Shown one piece after another: positions 1-6,253 of a stretch of 8,679 nucleotides of DNA. Both the position numbers and the translations under genes were made by a program. Origin of the DNA: an uncultured Lachnospiraceae bacterium (GTDB lineage: Bacteria; Bacillota; Clostridia; Lachnospirales; Lachnospiraceae); NCBI GenBank assembly GCA_947068385.1, contig CAMTBF010000121.1, positions 1-8,679 of the forward strand, in the 5' to 3' direction. Each line of letters begins with the position of its first letter. The stretch's first letter is position 1. Under the pieces are notes generated by a model, which saw only the letters and a list, made by a program, of their open reading frames with translations, did no database searches and had not been told where the DNA came from.

Positions 1-1096
1 GTCCGCCACGAACACGGGTTCCGCCACGATCCAGATTGTCCGCCTCCGAAGCCGTGATGACCTGATACAGCGTGTCCACGAAGGTCCGCAGCTGCTGTTC
101 GTTCAAGGACAATATCCATTCGTTCAGGGTATTGTCCATCTGCTGCCTGCGCTCATACAGATGGTCCGCCCGCACCAGATGGTTCCCCGTCACCAGCCAA
201 GTATAGAGGTCATGCTGCAGCAGCCCGAAGGTCCTGCTCTTCACCACCTGGAAATACATGCCGGACTCGAATATCATCCCCACCAAAGAGGAAGTGGGCA
301 GAATCTTCACCACCCTGTCCGCTATCTTCCCATAATCGCATTCCTTCAGCACCTCCGGCCGAAAGCCCGGCCCGTCCATGCTGTAGATTTTCAGGAGCCG
401 CTCCTGGATATCCGGCTCACAGTTCATGGCGCTGTACACCGCCAGGTTCCCGCCCTTGGAATGCCCGCCTACGAACAGGGGGCCGCCGAACTTCTCCGCC
501 ACCCTGTTCAGGTATTCCACGCTTATGGCCTGCCCGGGCACCGGCGAGAGGAATGCCATGTTGAAGTCCTCCTTCCACCCTACGATGGTCTCGTCCGTCC
601 CCCGGTAGGCCACGTAATGGGTGCCGTCCCCCAGGGTGTATGTCACGGCGGAGAACTGGGTCTCCCACTGTTCTTCTATTACATTCACATAATAATTCAG
701 CCGCAGATCCCGGAAGCGCTTTCCCTGGACCATCCTTTCATACAGTGCCCGATTGGGCTTCTCATAGCGCACGTCCGCGAAGAGCTTTTCGTAGTCCGGA
801 TGCTCCCGCAGGCTATCCAGAGTAACCCCGGACAGCTCCGGCAGGCTGTCCGCCAGCTTTTCAGCCGCAGGCTCCGGCAGTCCCCCGGGCCCGCTCTCCC
901 GCTGAATCCGGCCGCCGCTTTCCGGCCCCGGCATGTCGGATGCCACGGTCTTTCCATCAGAATCCGGCCCCGGCACCATCCCGTCGAACTTCAGGTAGGC
1001 CAGCTGGCACAGGGCCAGGCTGTCCACCTCCGTCATAGGCATCTCCTCAAAGCTATACTTCCCATATTTCTCCAGATAATCCAGTACGGTTCCCAT
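1..1096 (-). CDS. DUF2974 (Mbeg1-like) alpha/beta-hydrolase-like protein, 3' end cut by window edge
   Basis: This reading frame stays open from an ATG at 1096 to the window edge (365 whole codons), so the C-terminus is missing. The nucleophile elbow GGHSKGGNLA (residues 210-219) puts the probable catalytic serine at 213. A lipase-like YRGTDETIVGWKEDF block lies at 164-178. Asp241 (in MDGPG) and His296 (in LLQHDLYTW) are plausible triad partners by position, which is inference. These motifs fit the DUF2974 family of lipase-like hydrolases common in Firmicutes; the substrate is unknown. There is no signal peptide, so it is probably cytosolic. The start follows an AGAGAGG ribosome binding site at 1103-1109. 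Residues 41-72 form a Pro/Gly/Ser-rich insertion with a degenerate 14-residue repeat, between an N-terminal segment and the hydrolase core. The gene lies 137 bases downstream of the exonuclease gene on the same strand and may have its own promoter. Confidence 0.85.
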   Translation of the reverse strand, partial: MGTVLDYLEKYGKYSFEEMPMTEVDSLALCQLAYLKFDGMVPGPDSDGKTVASDMPGPESGGRIQRESGPGGLPEPAAEKLADSLPELSGVTLDSLREHPDYEKLFADVRYEKPNRALYERMVQGKRFRDLRLNYYVNVIEEQWETQFSAVTYTLGDGTHYVAYRGTDETIVGWKEDFNMAFLSPVPGQAISVEYLNRVAEKFGGPLFVGGHSKGGNLAVYSAMNCEPDIQERLLKIYSMDGPGFRPEVLKECDYGKIADRVVKILPTSSLVGMIFESGMYFQVVKSRTFGLLQHDLYTWLVTGNHLVRADHLYERRQQMDNTLNEWILSLNEQQLRTFVDTLYQVITASEADNLDRGGTRVRGG

Positions 1097-1102
1097 CCTA
1101 CA

Positions 1103-1109
1103 CCTCTCT
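1103..1109 (-). promoter_or_regulatory. ribosome binding site of the DUF2974 gene
   Basis: AGAGAGG on the minus strand sits 6 bases before the ATG at 1096 and supports that start. Confidence 0.6.
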
Positions 1110-1155
1110 GCCGCGAATGAACTGCGTTCCTGTTTCTTCCTTTTCCTCTTCCTCT

Positions 1156-1208
1156 ATAGTATCAGAATCCTTCCGTATTTCTATAAAGAAAATCTAATAT
1201 TTTGATAA
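1156..1208 (-). promoter_or_regulatory. candidate promoter region upstream of the DUF2974 gene
   Basis: This AT-rich stretch lies in the 137-base gap after the exonuclease stop and offers two weak candidates on the minus strand. One is TTATCA (1203-1208), a 17-base spacer and TATAGA (1180-1185). The other is an extended -10, TGATACTAT (1156-1164), with no clear -35. Neither is near consensus, so the site is tentative; read-through from the exonuclease gene is the alternative. Confidence 0.3.
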
Positions 1209-1233
1209 AACAACAGGAACTCCGGCATAGTCC

Positions 1234-2013
1234 TCACGCGTTCCGGGTATACCTGCACCGGGGAAAGGCGCTGCAGCCCCAGAACTCTCCGAACCTCCCC
1301 CTGCGCTTCACCAGGACGCTGCCGCAGTCCGGGCAGGCCTCACCCGATGCCGCGCCCTGCATCCCCCTGCCGCCGGGCGCACTGCCCGCGCCGCCCGGGG
1401 CGCTTCCTCTGCAGTCCAAAGCGCCGTCCCTGCCCCCCGCGTCATCTCCCTTGATGCCCTGGGCCCTGCTCTCCAGGATCCTGCCCATGCGCTCATAGCA
1501 CTGCTGGTTCATGGCGCAGTCCTTCAGGGCCCGATGCGCCCCCTGGGTATCTATCCCGAAGCGCGCCGCCAGATCCGTCAGCCTGTATCGGTACTGCCCG
1601 GGCAGGCAGTTCCTGGCCAGATACAGCGTGTCCACATAGTCGTTGGGCACCGCCCGCCTCAGCACCCGGGCAGCGCCGTTATAAAGGAAAAGCATGTCAA
1701 AGGTATGTATATTGTGGCCTACGAGCACGTCTTCCCCCGCAAAAGCCAGGAACCTCTCCAGCGCATCCTGCAGGGCCGGCGCGTCCCGCACCATGCTGTC
1801 CGTAATCCCGTTGACCCTTGAGGCCGCATAGGGAATGGGCCTGCCCGGGTTCACCAAAGTGGAGAACTCCTCCACCGCCTTTCCATCCCGCACCCGTATG
1901 CCGGAAATCTCTATGATCTCATCCGTCTCAGGGCTCAGCCCTGTGGTCTCCAAATCGAACACCACATAATCCTTTGTGTACAGGTTCAACCTCTTCCCTT
2001 TTTTCTCTGCCAT
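1234..2013 (-). CDS. DEDDh (DnaQ/PolC-type) 3'-5' exonuclease with C-terminal zinc finger
   Basis: A 259-residue protein with all five residues of a DEDDh exonuclease: Asp20 and Glu22 in VVFDLETTG, Asp106 in GHNIHTFD, and His160 and Asp165 in HRALKDC. The family removes nucleotides from 3' ends of DNA or RNA using two metal ions, in proofreading, repair or turnover. A Gly/Ala/Pro-rich linker (about 186-222) leads to a C4 zinc finger with Cys227, Cys230, Cys247 and Cys253, built like the C-terminal DNA-binding fingers of topoisomerase I. I infer a stand-alone nuclease with an added nucleic-acid-binding module, not the replicase epsilon subunit. The start at 2013 has AGGAGA four bases upstream. 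The frame is open back to an ATG at 2088, but that codon overlaps the secDF terminator U-tract and would add an unconserved Arg-rich tail. No clear promoter is visible between terminator and start. Confidence 0.88.
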   Translation of the reverse strand: MAEKKGKRLNLYTKDYVVFDLETTGLSPETDEIIEISGIRVRDGKAVEEFSTLVNPGRPIPYAASRVNGITDSMVRDAPALQDALERFLAFAGEDVLVGHNIHTFDMLFLYNGAARVLRRAVPNDYVDTLYLARNCLPGQYRYRLTDLAARFGIDTQGAHRALKDCAMNQQCYERMGRILESRAQGIKGDDAGGRDGALDCRGSAPGGAGSAPGGRGMQGAASGEACPDCGSVLVKRRGRFGEFWGCSAFPRCRYTRNA

Positions 2014-2017
2014 GGTA

Positions 2018-2023
2018 TCTCCT
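2018..2023 (-). promoter_or_regulatory. ribosome binding site fixing the exonuclease start
   Basis: AGGAGA on the minus strand, 4 bases before the ATG at 2013. It selects this start over the upstream in-frame ATG at 2088. Confidence 0.7.
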
Positions 2024-2084
2024 ATCCTATCTCTCATCTGTCCGCAAAAATCCAAAGCGCGGCGTGCGGCTCTGCGCATACTCT

Positions 2085-2113
2085 GCAAAAAGGGGCTGCC
2101 GAAACAGCCCCTT
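2085..2113 (-). terminator. intrinsic terminator after secDF
   Basis: A perfect 9-bp stem (2090-2098 with 2105-2113, AAGGGGCTG/CAGCCCCTT) with a 6-base loop, followed on the minus strand by a run of T (2086-2090, partly shared with the stem base). It begins 18 bases after the secDF stop codon and closes the scfA-scfB-secDF unit. It also covers the upstream in-frame ATG of the exonuclease frame. Confidence 0.9.
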
Positions 2114-2130
2114 CCACCATGATTCTTCTC

Positions 2131-4389
2131 TTATTTCTCTTTCTTCGGAACGAATTTCTGCCGGAACACATACCACAGGCTCCCCGCCAGGCAGATGGAG
2201 GAGTATGCGCCGCAGACGATGCCCACCATCAAAGGCAGCGCGAAGTCCCGGATGCTGGTGACGCCCAGCACGTACAGCACCGCCACCATGATGAACGTGG
2301 TCAGGGAGGTGAAGATGCTCCTGGACATGGTCTGCGTGATGCTCTGGTCCACCACGTCCTTCAGGTCGTCCTTATGGGTCATGGTCGCCATGTTCTCGCG
2401 GATGCGGTCGAAGATGACGATGGTGGCATTGATGGAGTAACCCACAATGGTCAGCATACAGGCCACGAAAGTGTTGCTCACGGAGACCCTTGCCACAGCG
2501 TAGAACGCCAGCACCACCAGCACGTCATGGAGCAGCGCGATGATGCTGCTTAAGCCGAACCGGATATCCTTGAACCGGATGCGGATGTAGATCAGCATGA
2601 AGAAGATGGCCACCGCCACCGCGATCACGGTGTCGGACTTCATCTCGTCACTGATCACCGAGCTGATGGTCTCGGAGGTGATCAACTTCTCCTCCACCCC
2701 GAACTTGTCCACGAACATTTCGTTCAGGGCCTCCCTCTGCTCCACGTCCAGAGAGCTGGTCTTGAAGATGACCTCATTGGAGTCCTGCACGGTCTGTATC
2801 TGCACCGCGCTTCCCGTGATCTCCTCGATCAGGGGAGCCACGTCCGCATTGGCCTTCTCCAATGTCATGGCCTCGGAGAACGTCACCGTAGTGGCCGTGC
2901 CGCCCTTGAACTCCAGGCTGTAGTTCAGGGCATCCCCGGAGGATGCCTTGTGCACGCCCATGACGATGAATCCGGCCGCAATCACCGCCAGAGAGGCGAC
3001 GAAGAAGATGCCTTTCTTAGAAAGAATGGCCAGAGGCTTGTGCTCCTTGCCCACACCGTACAGCTTCTCGCTCTTCAGCCCCAGGGCATAAAAAGCGTAA
3101 AGCAGATATCTGGTCACCACCAAAGCCGTGAACATGGAGAGCACGATGCCCAGCGCCAGGGTCTGCGCGAAGCCCTTCACCGTGCCGGGGCCCAGCAGGA
3201 GCAGCACGCCTGCGGCAATCAGGGTGGTGATGTTGCCGTCGATGATGGCGGAGAGCGCCTTGTCAAAACCGATTTTTATGGCATTGCGCACGGTCTTGCC
3301 CGTAGCCAGCTCCTCGCGAATACGTGCAAATATAATCACATTTGCGTCTACCGCCATGCCGATGGACAGGATGATGCCCGCCACGCCGGACAGGGTCAGT
3401 GTCATGTCAAAGCCGTTCAGCAGCAGGATTACCAGCGCCACATAGGCAAGCAGCGCGATGCCCGATGCCAGGCCGGGTATCAGATAGACCACGATCATGA
3501 ATACGATGACCAGCACCAGACCGATGGCCCCTGCCTTTAAGCTGGTGTCGATGGCCTCCACGCCCAGCTGGGCGCCTACCACCTTGGAATGCAGCTCCTC
3601 CAGTTCCAGCTTCAGGCCGCCGATGCGGATGGTGGATGCCAGGTTCTCCGCCCGCTCAAAGGACTCCATGGGGGAAATCTGGGCGCTGCCATCGGTGATG
3701 ACCGCGTTCACCCCGGGAGCGCTGATGATGTTTCCGTCATAATAAATCGCCAGGGACTCATGCTTGTCAAAGGCCCTCTGGGTGACTTCCGCGAACTTCT
3801 TCGCGCCCTCGTCCGTCATGGTCAGGCTCACCGCGAACTCGGAGCCCATGTTGGTCTGCAGGCTGCCGGCGTTCGCTTCCTTCACATCCGTGCCCTGCAC
3901 CTGGATGGAACCGTCCTCCAGCAGCTCGTCGATGGTCTTGTTCAGCACATAGCCCACGCCGTAGGTGCCGTCCGGGTTCTGTACGGTCTGCTGGCTGTAG
4001 TTCTGATTGCCCTGGTCGTCCGTCTGGGAGATGAAGTACAGCGTACCGGGCCTGCCCAGCTCCTGCAGGATGGCATTGGCATCGCTGACGCCGGGGATCT
4101 CGATATTGATCCGGTCGGTGCCCTCCTGGTACACAATGGCCTCCGTGCTGTAGTTCTCCACGCGCTTCTGCAGCTTTGCTATGGTATCGCTCATATCCGT
4201 GGCGCTGGGGTCTTCGTCCCCCACCACCTGATAGGTGATGCTGACGCCGCCGGCCAAATCCAGACCTAAGCTGATGTCCGAGATGCTGCCGTCACCCTCC
4301 GGGTTCACGCCGAAGATGTCCACATACGTGACGCCTATCAGCACCAGCAGGATGCAAAGCAATACCACTATTGCCTTGTTCTTTTTCAT
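2131..4389 (-). CDS. secDF: protein translocase subunit SecDF (fused SecD-SecF)
   Basis: A 752-residue membrane protein in which SecD and SecF are fused. SecDF works with SecYEG and uses the ion gradient to help pull exported proteins across the membrane. The SecD half has a first helix (about 5-26), the LGLDLAGG motif (41-48), a large extracytoplasmic domain (about 30-280) and five more helices (about 284-430), including GMAVDANVIIFARIREE (344-360). The SecF half starts with a helix at about 458-478, followed by LEFKGGT (492-498), a smaller external domain and five helices from about 587 to 740, including VGYSINATIVIFDRIREN (649-666). Both conserved Asp-containing helices are intact and there is no frame break. 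The ATG follows GAAAGG (4400-4405) by 10 bases, 34 bases after the scfB stop, so the genes are almost certainly cotranscribed. No yajC is visible in the window. Confidence 0.97.
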   Translation of the reverse strand: MKKNKAIVVLLCILLVLIGVTYVDIFGVNPEGDGSISDISLGLDLAGGVSITYQVVGDEDPSATDMSDTIAKLQKRVENYSTEAIVYQEGTDRINIEIPGVSDANAILQELGRPGTLYFISQTDDQGNQNYSQQTVQNPDGTYGVGYVLNKTIDELLEDGSIQVQGTDVKEANAGSLQTNMGSEFAVSLTMTDEGAKKFAEVTQRAFDKHESLAIYYDGNIISAPGVNAVITDGSAQISPMESFERAENLASTIRIGGLKLELEELHSKVVGAQLGVEAIDTSLKAGAIGLVLVIVFMIVVYLIPGLASGIALLAYVALVILLLNGFDMTLTLSGVAGIILSIGMAVDANVIIFARIREELATGKTVRNAIKIGFDKALSAIIDGNITTLIAAGVLLLLGPGTVKGFAQTLALGIVLSMFTALVVTRYLLYAFYALGLKSEKLYGVGKEHKPLAILSKKGIFFVASLAVIAAGFIVMGVHKASSGDALNYSLEFKGGTATTVTFSEAMTLEKANADVAPLIEEITGSAVQIQTVQDSNEVIFKTSSLDVEQREALNEMFVDKFGVEEKLITSETISSVISDEMKSDTVIAVAVAIFFMLIYIRIRFKDIRFGLSSIIALLHDVLVVLAFYAVARVSVSNTFVACMLTIVGYSINATIVIFDRIRENMATMTHKDDLKDVVDQSITQTMSRSIFTSLTTFIMVAVLYVLGVTSIRDFALPLMVGIVCGAYSSICLAGSLWYVFRQKFVPKKEK

Positions 4390-4399
4390 GTTCTTTTAT

Positions 4400-4405
4400 C
4401 CTTTC
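4400..4405 (-). promoter_or_regulatory. ribosome binding site of secDF
   Basis: GAAAGG on the minus strand lies in the 34-base gap between scfB and secDF, 10 bases before the secDF ATG. Confidence 0.55.
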
Positions 4406-4423
4406 TTGATTTTAGTATGAAAT

Positions 4424-5806
4424 CTATAGCTCCGCCTCTGCCACCTTGAGCATGACCGCGCATTCCACGCGCTTGCGCTCCAGCTCGCAGCCCACATCGT
4501 AGGCCTCATTGATATTGCCGTGGAAATTGTAGGCATTGGCCGCGCAGCCGCCGCTGCAGTAGAACTTCGCGAAACATCTCCTGCACTTCTCCTTGGCATA
4601 GACATTGCAGCCCTTGAACTCGTCCCGGATGTCAGCGCGCAGCACGCCCTCCTCCACATTGCCCATGAGGAAATCCTCGTTCCCCACGAACTGATGGCAG
4701 GGATACAGATCCCCCCAGGGCGTCACCGCCAGGTACTCCGTCCCGGAGCCGCAGCCCGAAAGGCGCTTTGCCACGCAGGGGCCGCCCTCCAGATCTATCA
4801 TGAAATGGAAAAAGTTGAATCCCTTTCCCTCTTTTTTACGCTTTATCATCTCCGCCGCCAGCCTGTCGTATTCCTCCCGCAGCACCGGAAGATCCTCCTC
4901 CCGTATCGCGTAGTCATCCTCCGGCCCTGCCACCACCGGCTCCACGGATATCTGCCGGAAGCCCAGATTCGCCAGATGCAGCACGTCTCTGGAAAAATCC
5001 AGATTGTTGCGGGTAAACGTCCCCCGCACATAGTACCTCTCCTGCCCCCTGCTCTCTGCCACCTTCCGGAATTTCGGCAGAATCACGTCATAGCTGCCCT
5101 GGCCTCCCCGGAAAGGGCGCATCCTGTCGTTGACTTCCTTCCGTCCGTCGATGCTGAGCACAATGTTCGCCATCTCCTTATTAGCGAATTCCATCACCTC
5201 GTCGTCCAGGAGCACGCCGTTGGTGGTCAGGGTAAAGCGGAATTTCTTGTTGTTGGGCGCCTCCAGGCTCCGGCCATAGGCCACCAGATCCTTGACCACC
5301 TGCCAGTTCATCAGCGGCTCCCCGCCGAAGAAGTCCACCTCCAGGTTCACCCGGTTCCCGGAATTGGCCACCAGGAAATCCAGGGCCTTCTTCCCCACCT
5401 CCAGGCTCATCAGCGCCCGTCGGCCATGGTACTCCCCTTCCTCCGCGAAGCAGTACCTACAGGCCAGGTTGCAGTCATGGGCGATATGGAGGCAGAGCGC
5501 CTTCACCACCGTCTGGCGCTTCTTGAAGTCAAAGACGTAGTCCTCATAAATGTCTTTCGCAAACAGAGCCCCGGACGCCTCCAGCTCCAGAATCTCCTCC
5601 ACAGCCTCCCCGATCTCCTCTGCCGAGTAGGGCAGCCCTTCCTGCCGCACAGCCTCCCTGACAGCGGCGGCGTCTTTCACGCCCTCCGCCACAAGCGGCT
5701 CCACTAGCCCAATCACGTCATAGACCACATCGTCCACCACATGGATGGAACCGCTGTCCACATCCATCACGATATTGTATCCATTGCTTTTATATTGGTG
5801 TATCAC
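4424..5806 (-). CDS. scfB: radical SAM/SPASM SCIFF peptide maturase (thioether-forming, CteB-type)
   Basis: A 460-residue enzyme that should install a Cys-to-Thr thioether in the six-cysteine peptide encoded just upstream. Residues about 1-85 form a peptide-recognition (RRE, PqqD-like) domain beginning IHQYKSNGYNIV, typical of SCIFF maturases. The radical SAM core has CNLACRYC (Cys112, Cys116, Cys119) for the SAM-binding cluster and FFGGEP (159-164). A C-terminal SPASM region supplies cysteines for auxiliary [4Fe-4S] clusters: Cys344, 352, 370, 400, 408, 411, 417, 421 and 440. CteB from Clostridium thermocellum is the characterised homologue (established knowledge). I chose the GTG at 5806 because AAAGGG lies 8 bases upstream and the family begins M(I/V)HQYK. 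The frame runs back through an ATG at 5836 and TTG codons at 5839 and 5842, none with a ribosome binding site. It lies between scfA and secDF in one unit. Confidence 0.95.
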   Translation of the reverse strand: MIHQYKSNGYNIVMDVDSGSIHVVDDVVYDVIGLVEPLVAEGVKDAAAVREAVRQEGLPYSAEEIGEAVEEILELEASGALFAKDIYEDYVFDFKKRQTVVKALCLHIAHDCNLACRYCFAEEGEYHGRRALMSLEVGKKALDFLVANSGNRVNLEVDFFGGEPLMNWQVVKDLVAYGRSLEAPNNKKFRFTLTTNGVLLDDEVMEFANKEMANIVLSIDGRKEVNDRMRPFRGGQGSYDVILPKFRKVAESRGQERYYVRGTFTRNNLDFSRDVLHLANLGFRQISVEPVVAGPEDDYAIREEDLPVLREEYDRLAAEMIKRKKEGKGFNFFHFMIDLEGGPCVAKRLSGCGSGTEYLAVTPWGDLYPCHQFVGNEDFLMGNVEEGVLRADIRDEFKGCNVYAKEKCRRCFAKFYCSGGCAANAYNFHGNINEAYDVGCELERKRVECAVMLKVAEAEL

Positions 5807-5814
5807 TGAACTAT

Positions 5815-5820
5815 CCCTTT
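5815..5820 (-). promoter_or_regulatory. ribosome binding site supporting the GTG start of scfB
   Basis: AAAGGG on the minus strand, 8 bases before the GTG at 5806. The in-frame ATG at 5836 has no comparable site upstream, so this decides the start. Confidence 0.6.
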
Positions 5821-5846
5821 CCCCGCCCGAATCCATCAACAAAGTT

Positions 5847-5872
5847 CAAGCAGCGAAGGAATCCGCTGCTTG
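5847..5872 (-). promoter_or_regulatory. intercistronic hairpin between scfA and scfB
   Basis: A perfect 9-bp inverted repeat, CAAGCAGCG (5847-5855) and CGCTGCTTG (5864-5872), with an 8-base loop. It lies 79 bases beyond the scfA stop and 40 bases before the scfB GTG. The sequence after it on the minus strand is only mildly T-rich, so it is not a classic terminator. It could be a leaky attenuator or an mRNA-stabilising structure that yields more peptide than enzyme (inference). Confidence 0.55.
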
Positions 5873-5951
5873 GCTGGTCGAAACGAACGCCTATGTAACT
5901 GACAGGTTACGATTCACGACTCCCTCTGCGGCACAGCCGTAAATGGCAACA

Positions 5952-6095
5952 TTATTTTGCCTTCTCACAGCTCTGGTTCCCCACTGTGCAGGAAGTCTTG
6001 CAGGCAGACTGGCAGGAAGTCTGGCACTCGCCGCAGCCGCCCTTCTTCATGGATTCCTTCAGGTTCCTCGTGGTCAAAGTCTTGATGTGCTTCAT
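5952..6095 (-). CDS. scfA: six-cysteine ranthipeptide SCIFF precursor
   Basis: A 47-residue precursor peptide: a leader starting MKHIKTLTTRNLKESMKK, then a Cys-rich core with Cys21, 24, 28, 32, 36 and 43, which is the six cysteines in about forty-five residues that define SCIFF. Thr37 directly follows Cys36, and Cys32/Thr37 match the positions of the thioether reported for the homologue CteA. The leader should be bound by the recognition domain of ScfB. Family members have been linked to quorum sensing and metabolism in clostridia, but the role here is unknown. The ATG at 6095 has a full AGGAGG 9 bases upstream and matches the family start. The frame is open back to a GTG at 6167, but those 24 extra residues look like untranslated leader. 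It is the first gene of scfA-scfB-secDF, with a strong promoter at 6186-6213. Confidence 0.96.
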   Translation of the reverse strand: MKHIKTLTTRNLKESMKKGGCGECQTSCQSACKTSCTVGNQSCEKAK

Positions 6096-6104
6096 ATCGA
6101 TAAG

Positions 6105-6110
6105 CCTCCT
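6105..6110 (-). promoter_or_regulatory. consensus ribosome binding site of scfA
   Basis: A perfect AGGAGG on the minus strand, 9 bases before the ATG at 6095. It fixes the start of the 47-residue peptide and predicts strong translation. Confidence 0.85.
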
Positions 6111-6185
6111 CTTTTCATTCATTCCATCCCTGCTGCGGCCAAAGCGGGCAACCCTCTCCATGACCACATCCGGGAAACTTTTTGT

Positions 6186-6213
6186 AGTATATCATAAAAT
6201 ATCTGTTTGTAAA
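6186..6213 (-). promoter_or_regulatory. sigma-A-type promoter of the scfA-scfB-secDF unit
   Basis: On the minus strand: -35 TTTACA (6208-6213), a 16-base spacer and -10 TATACT (6186-6191), each hexamer 5 of 6 to consensus. Transcription should start near 6179, giving a leader of about 84 bases. An A-tract (complement of 6217-6223) lies just upstream of the -35 and could act as an UP element. I see no convincing riboswitch in the leader. Confidence 0.75.
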
Positions 6214-6224
6214 AGGTTTTTTTC

Positions 6225-6251
6225 AAAAAAAGTGGCAACAAATCAGCCGAC
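6225..6251 (-). terminator. probable weak intrinsic terminator after the epimerase gene
   Basis: On the minus strand a short stem, GT-GGC with GCC-AC (6247-6251 region with 6232-6236, one bulged C, 9-base loop), is followed by seven T (6225-6231). It starts 2 bases past the epimerase stop. The stem is short, so some read-through into scfA is likely. Confidence 0.45.
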
Positions 6252-6253
6252 AT

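Noticed and set aside
161..1120. 319-codon open frame on the plus strand opposite the DUF2974 gene
   Set aside because: The minus-strand frame carries the GGHSKGGNLA hydrolase motif and a ribosome binding site. The plus frame has neither.
2014..2088. 25-residue N-terminal extension of the exonuclease from an ATG at 2088
   Set aside because: That ATG overlaps the U-tract of the secDF terminator and has no ribosome binding site. AGGAGA precedes the ATG at 2013.
4520..5707. 395-codon open frame on the plus strand opposite scfB
   Set aside because: It is an antisense shadow of a clear radical SAM gene in GC-rich DNA. Its translation is rich in His, Pro, Leu and Arg and shows no motif.
6096..6167. 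24-residue N-terminal extension of ScfA from a GTG at 6167
   Set aside because: The AGGAGG at 6105-6110 and the family start MKHIKTL place the start at 6095. The extension lies in the untranslated leader.
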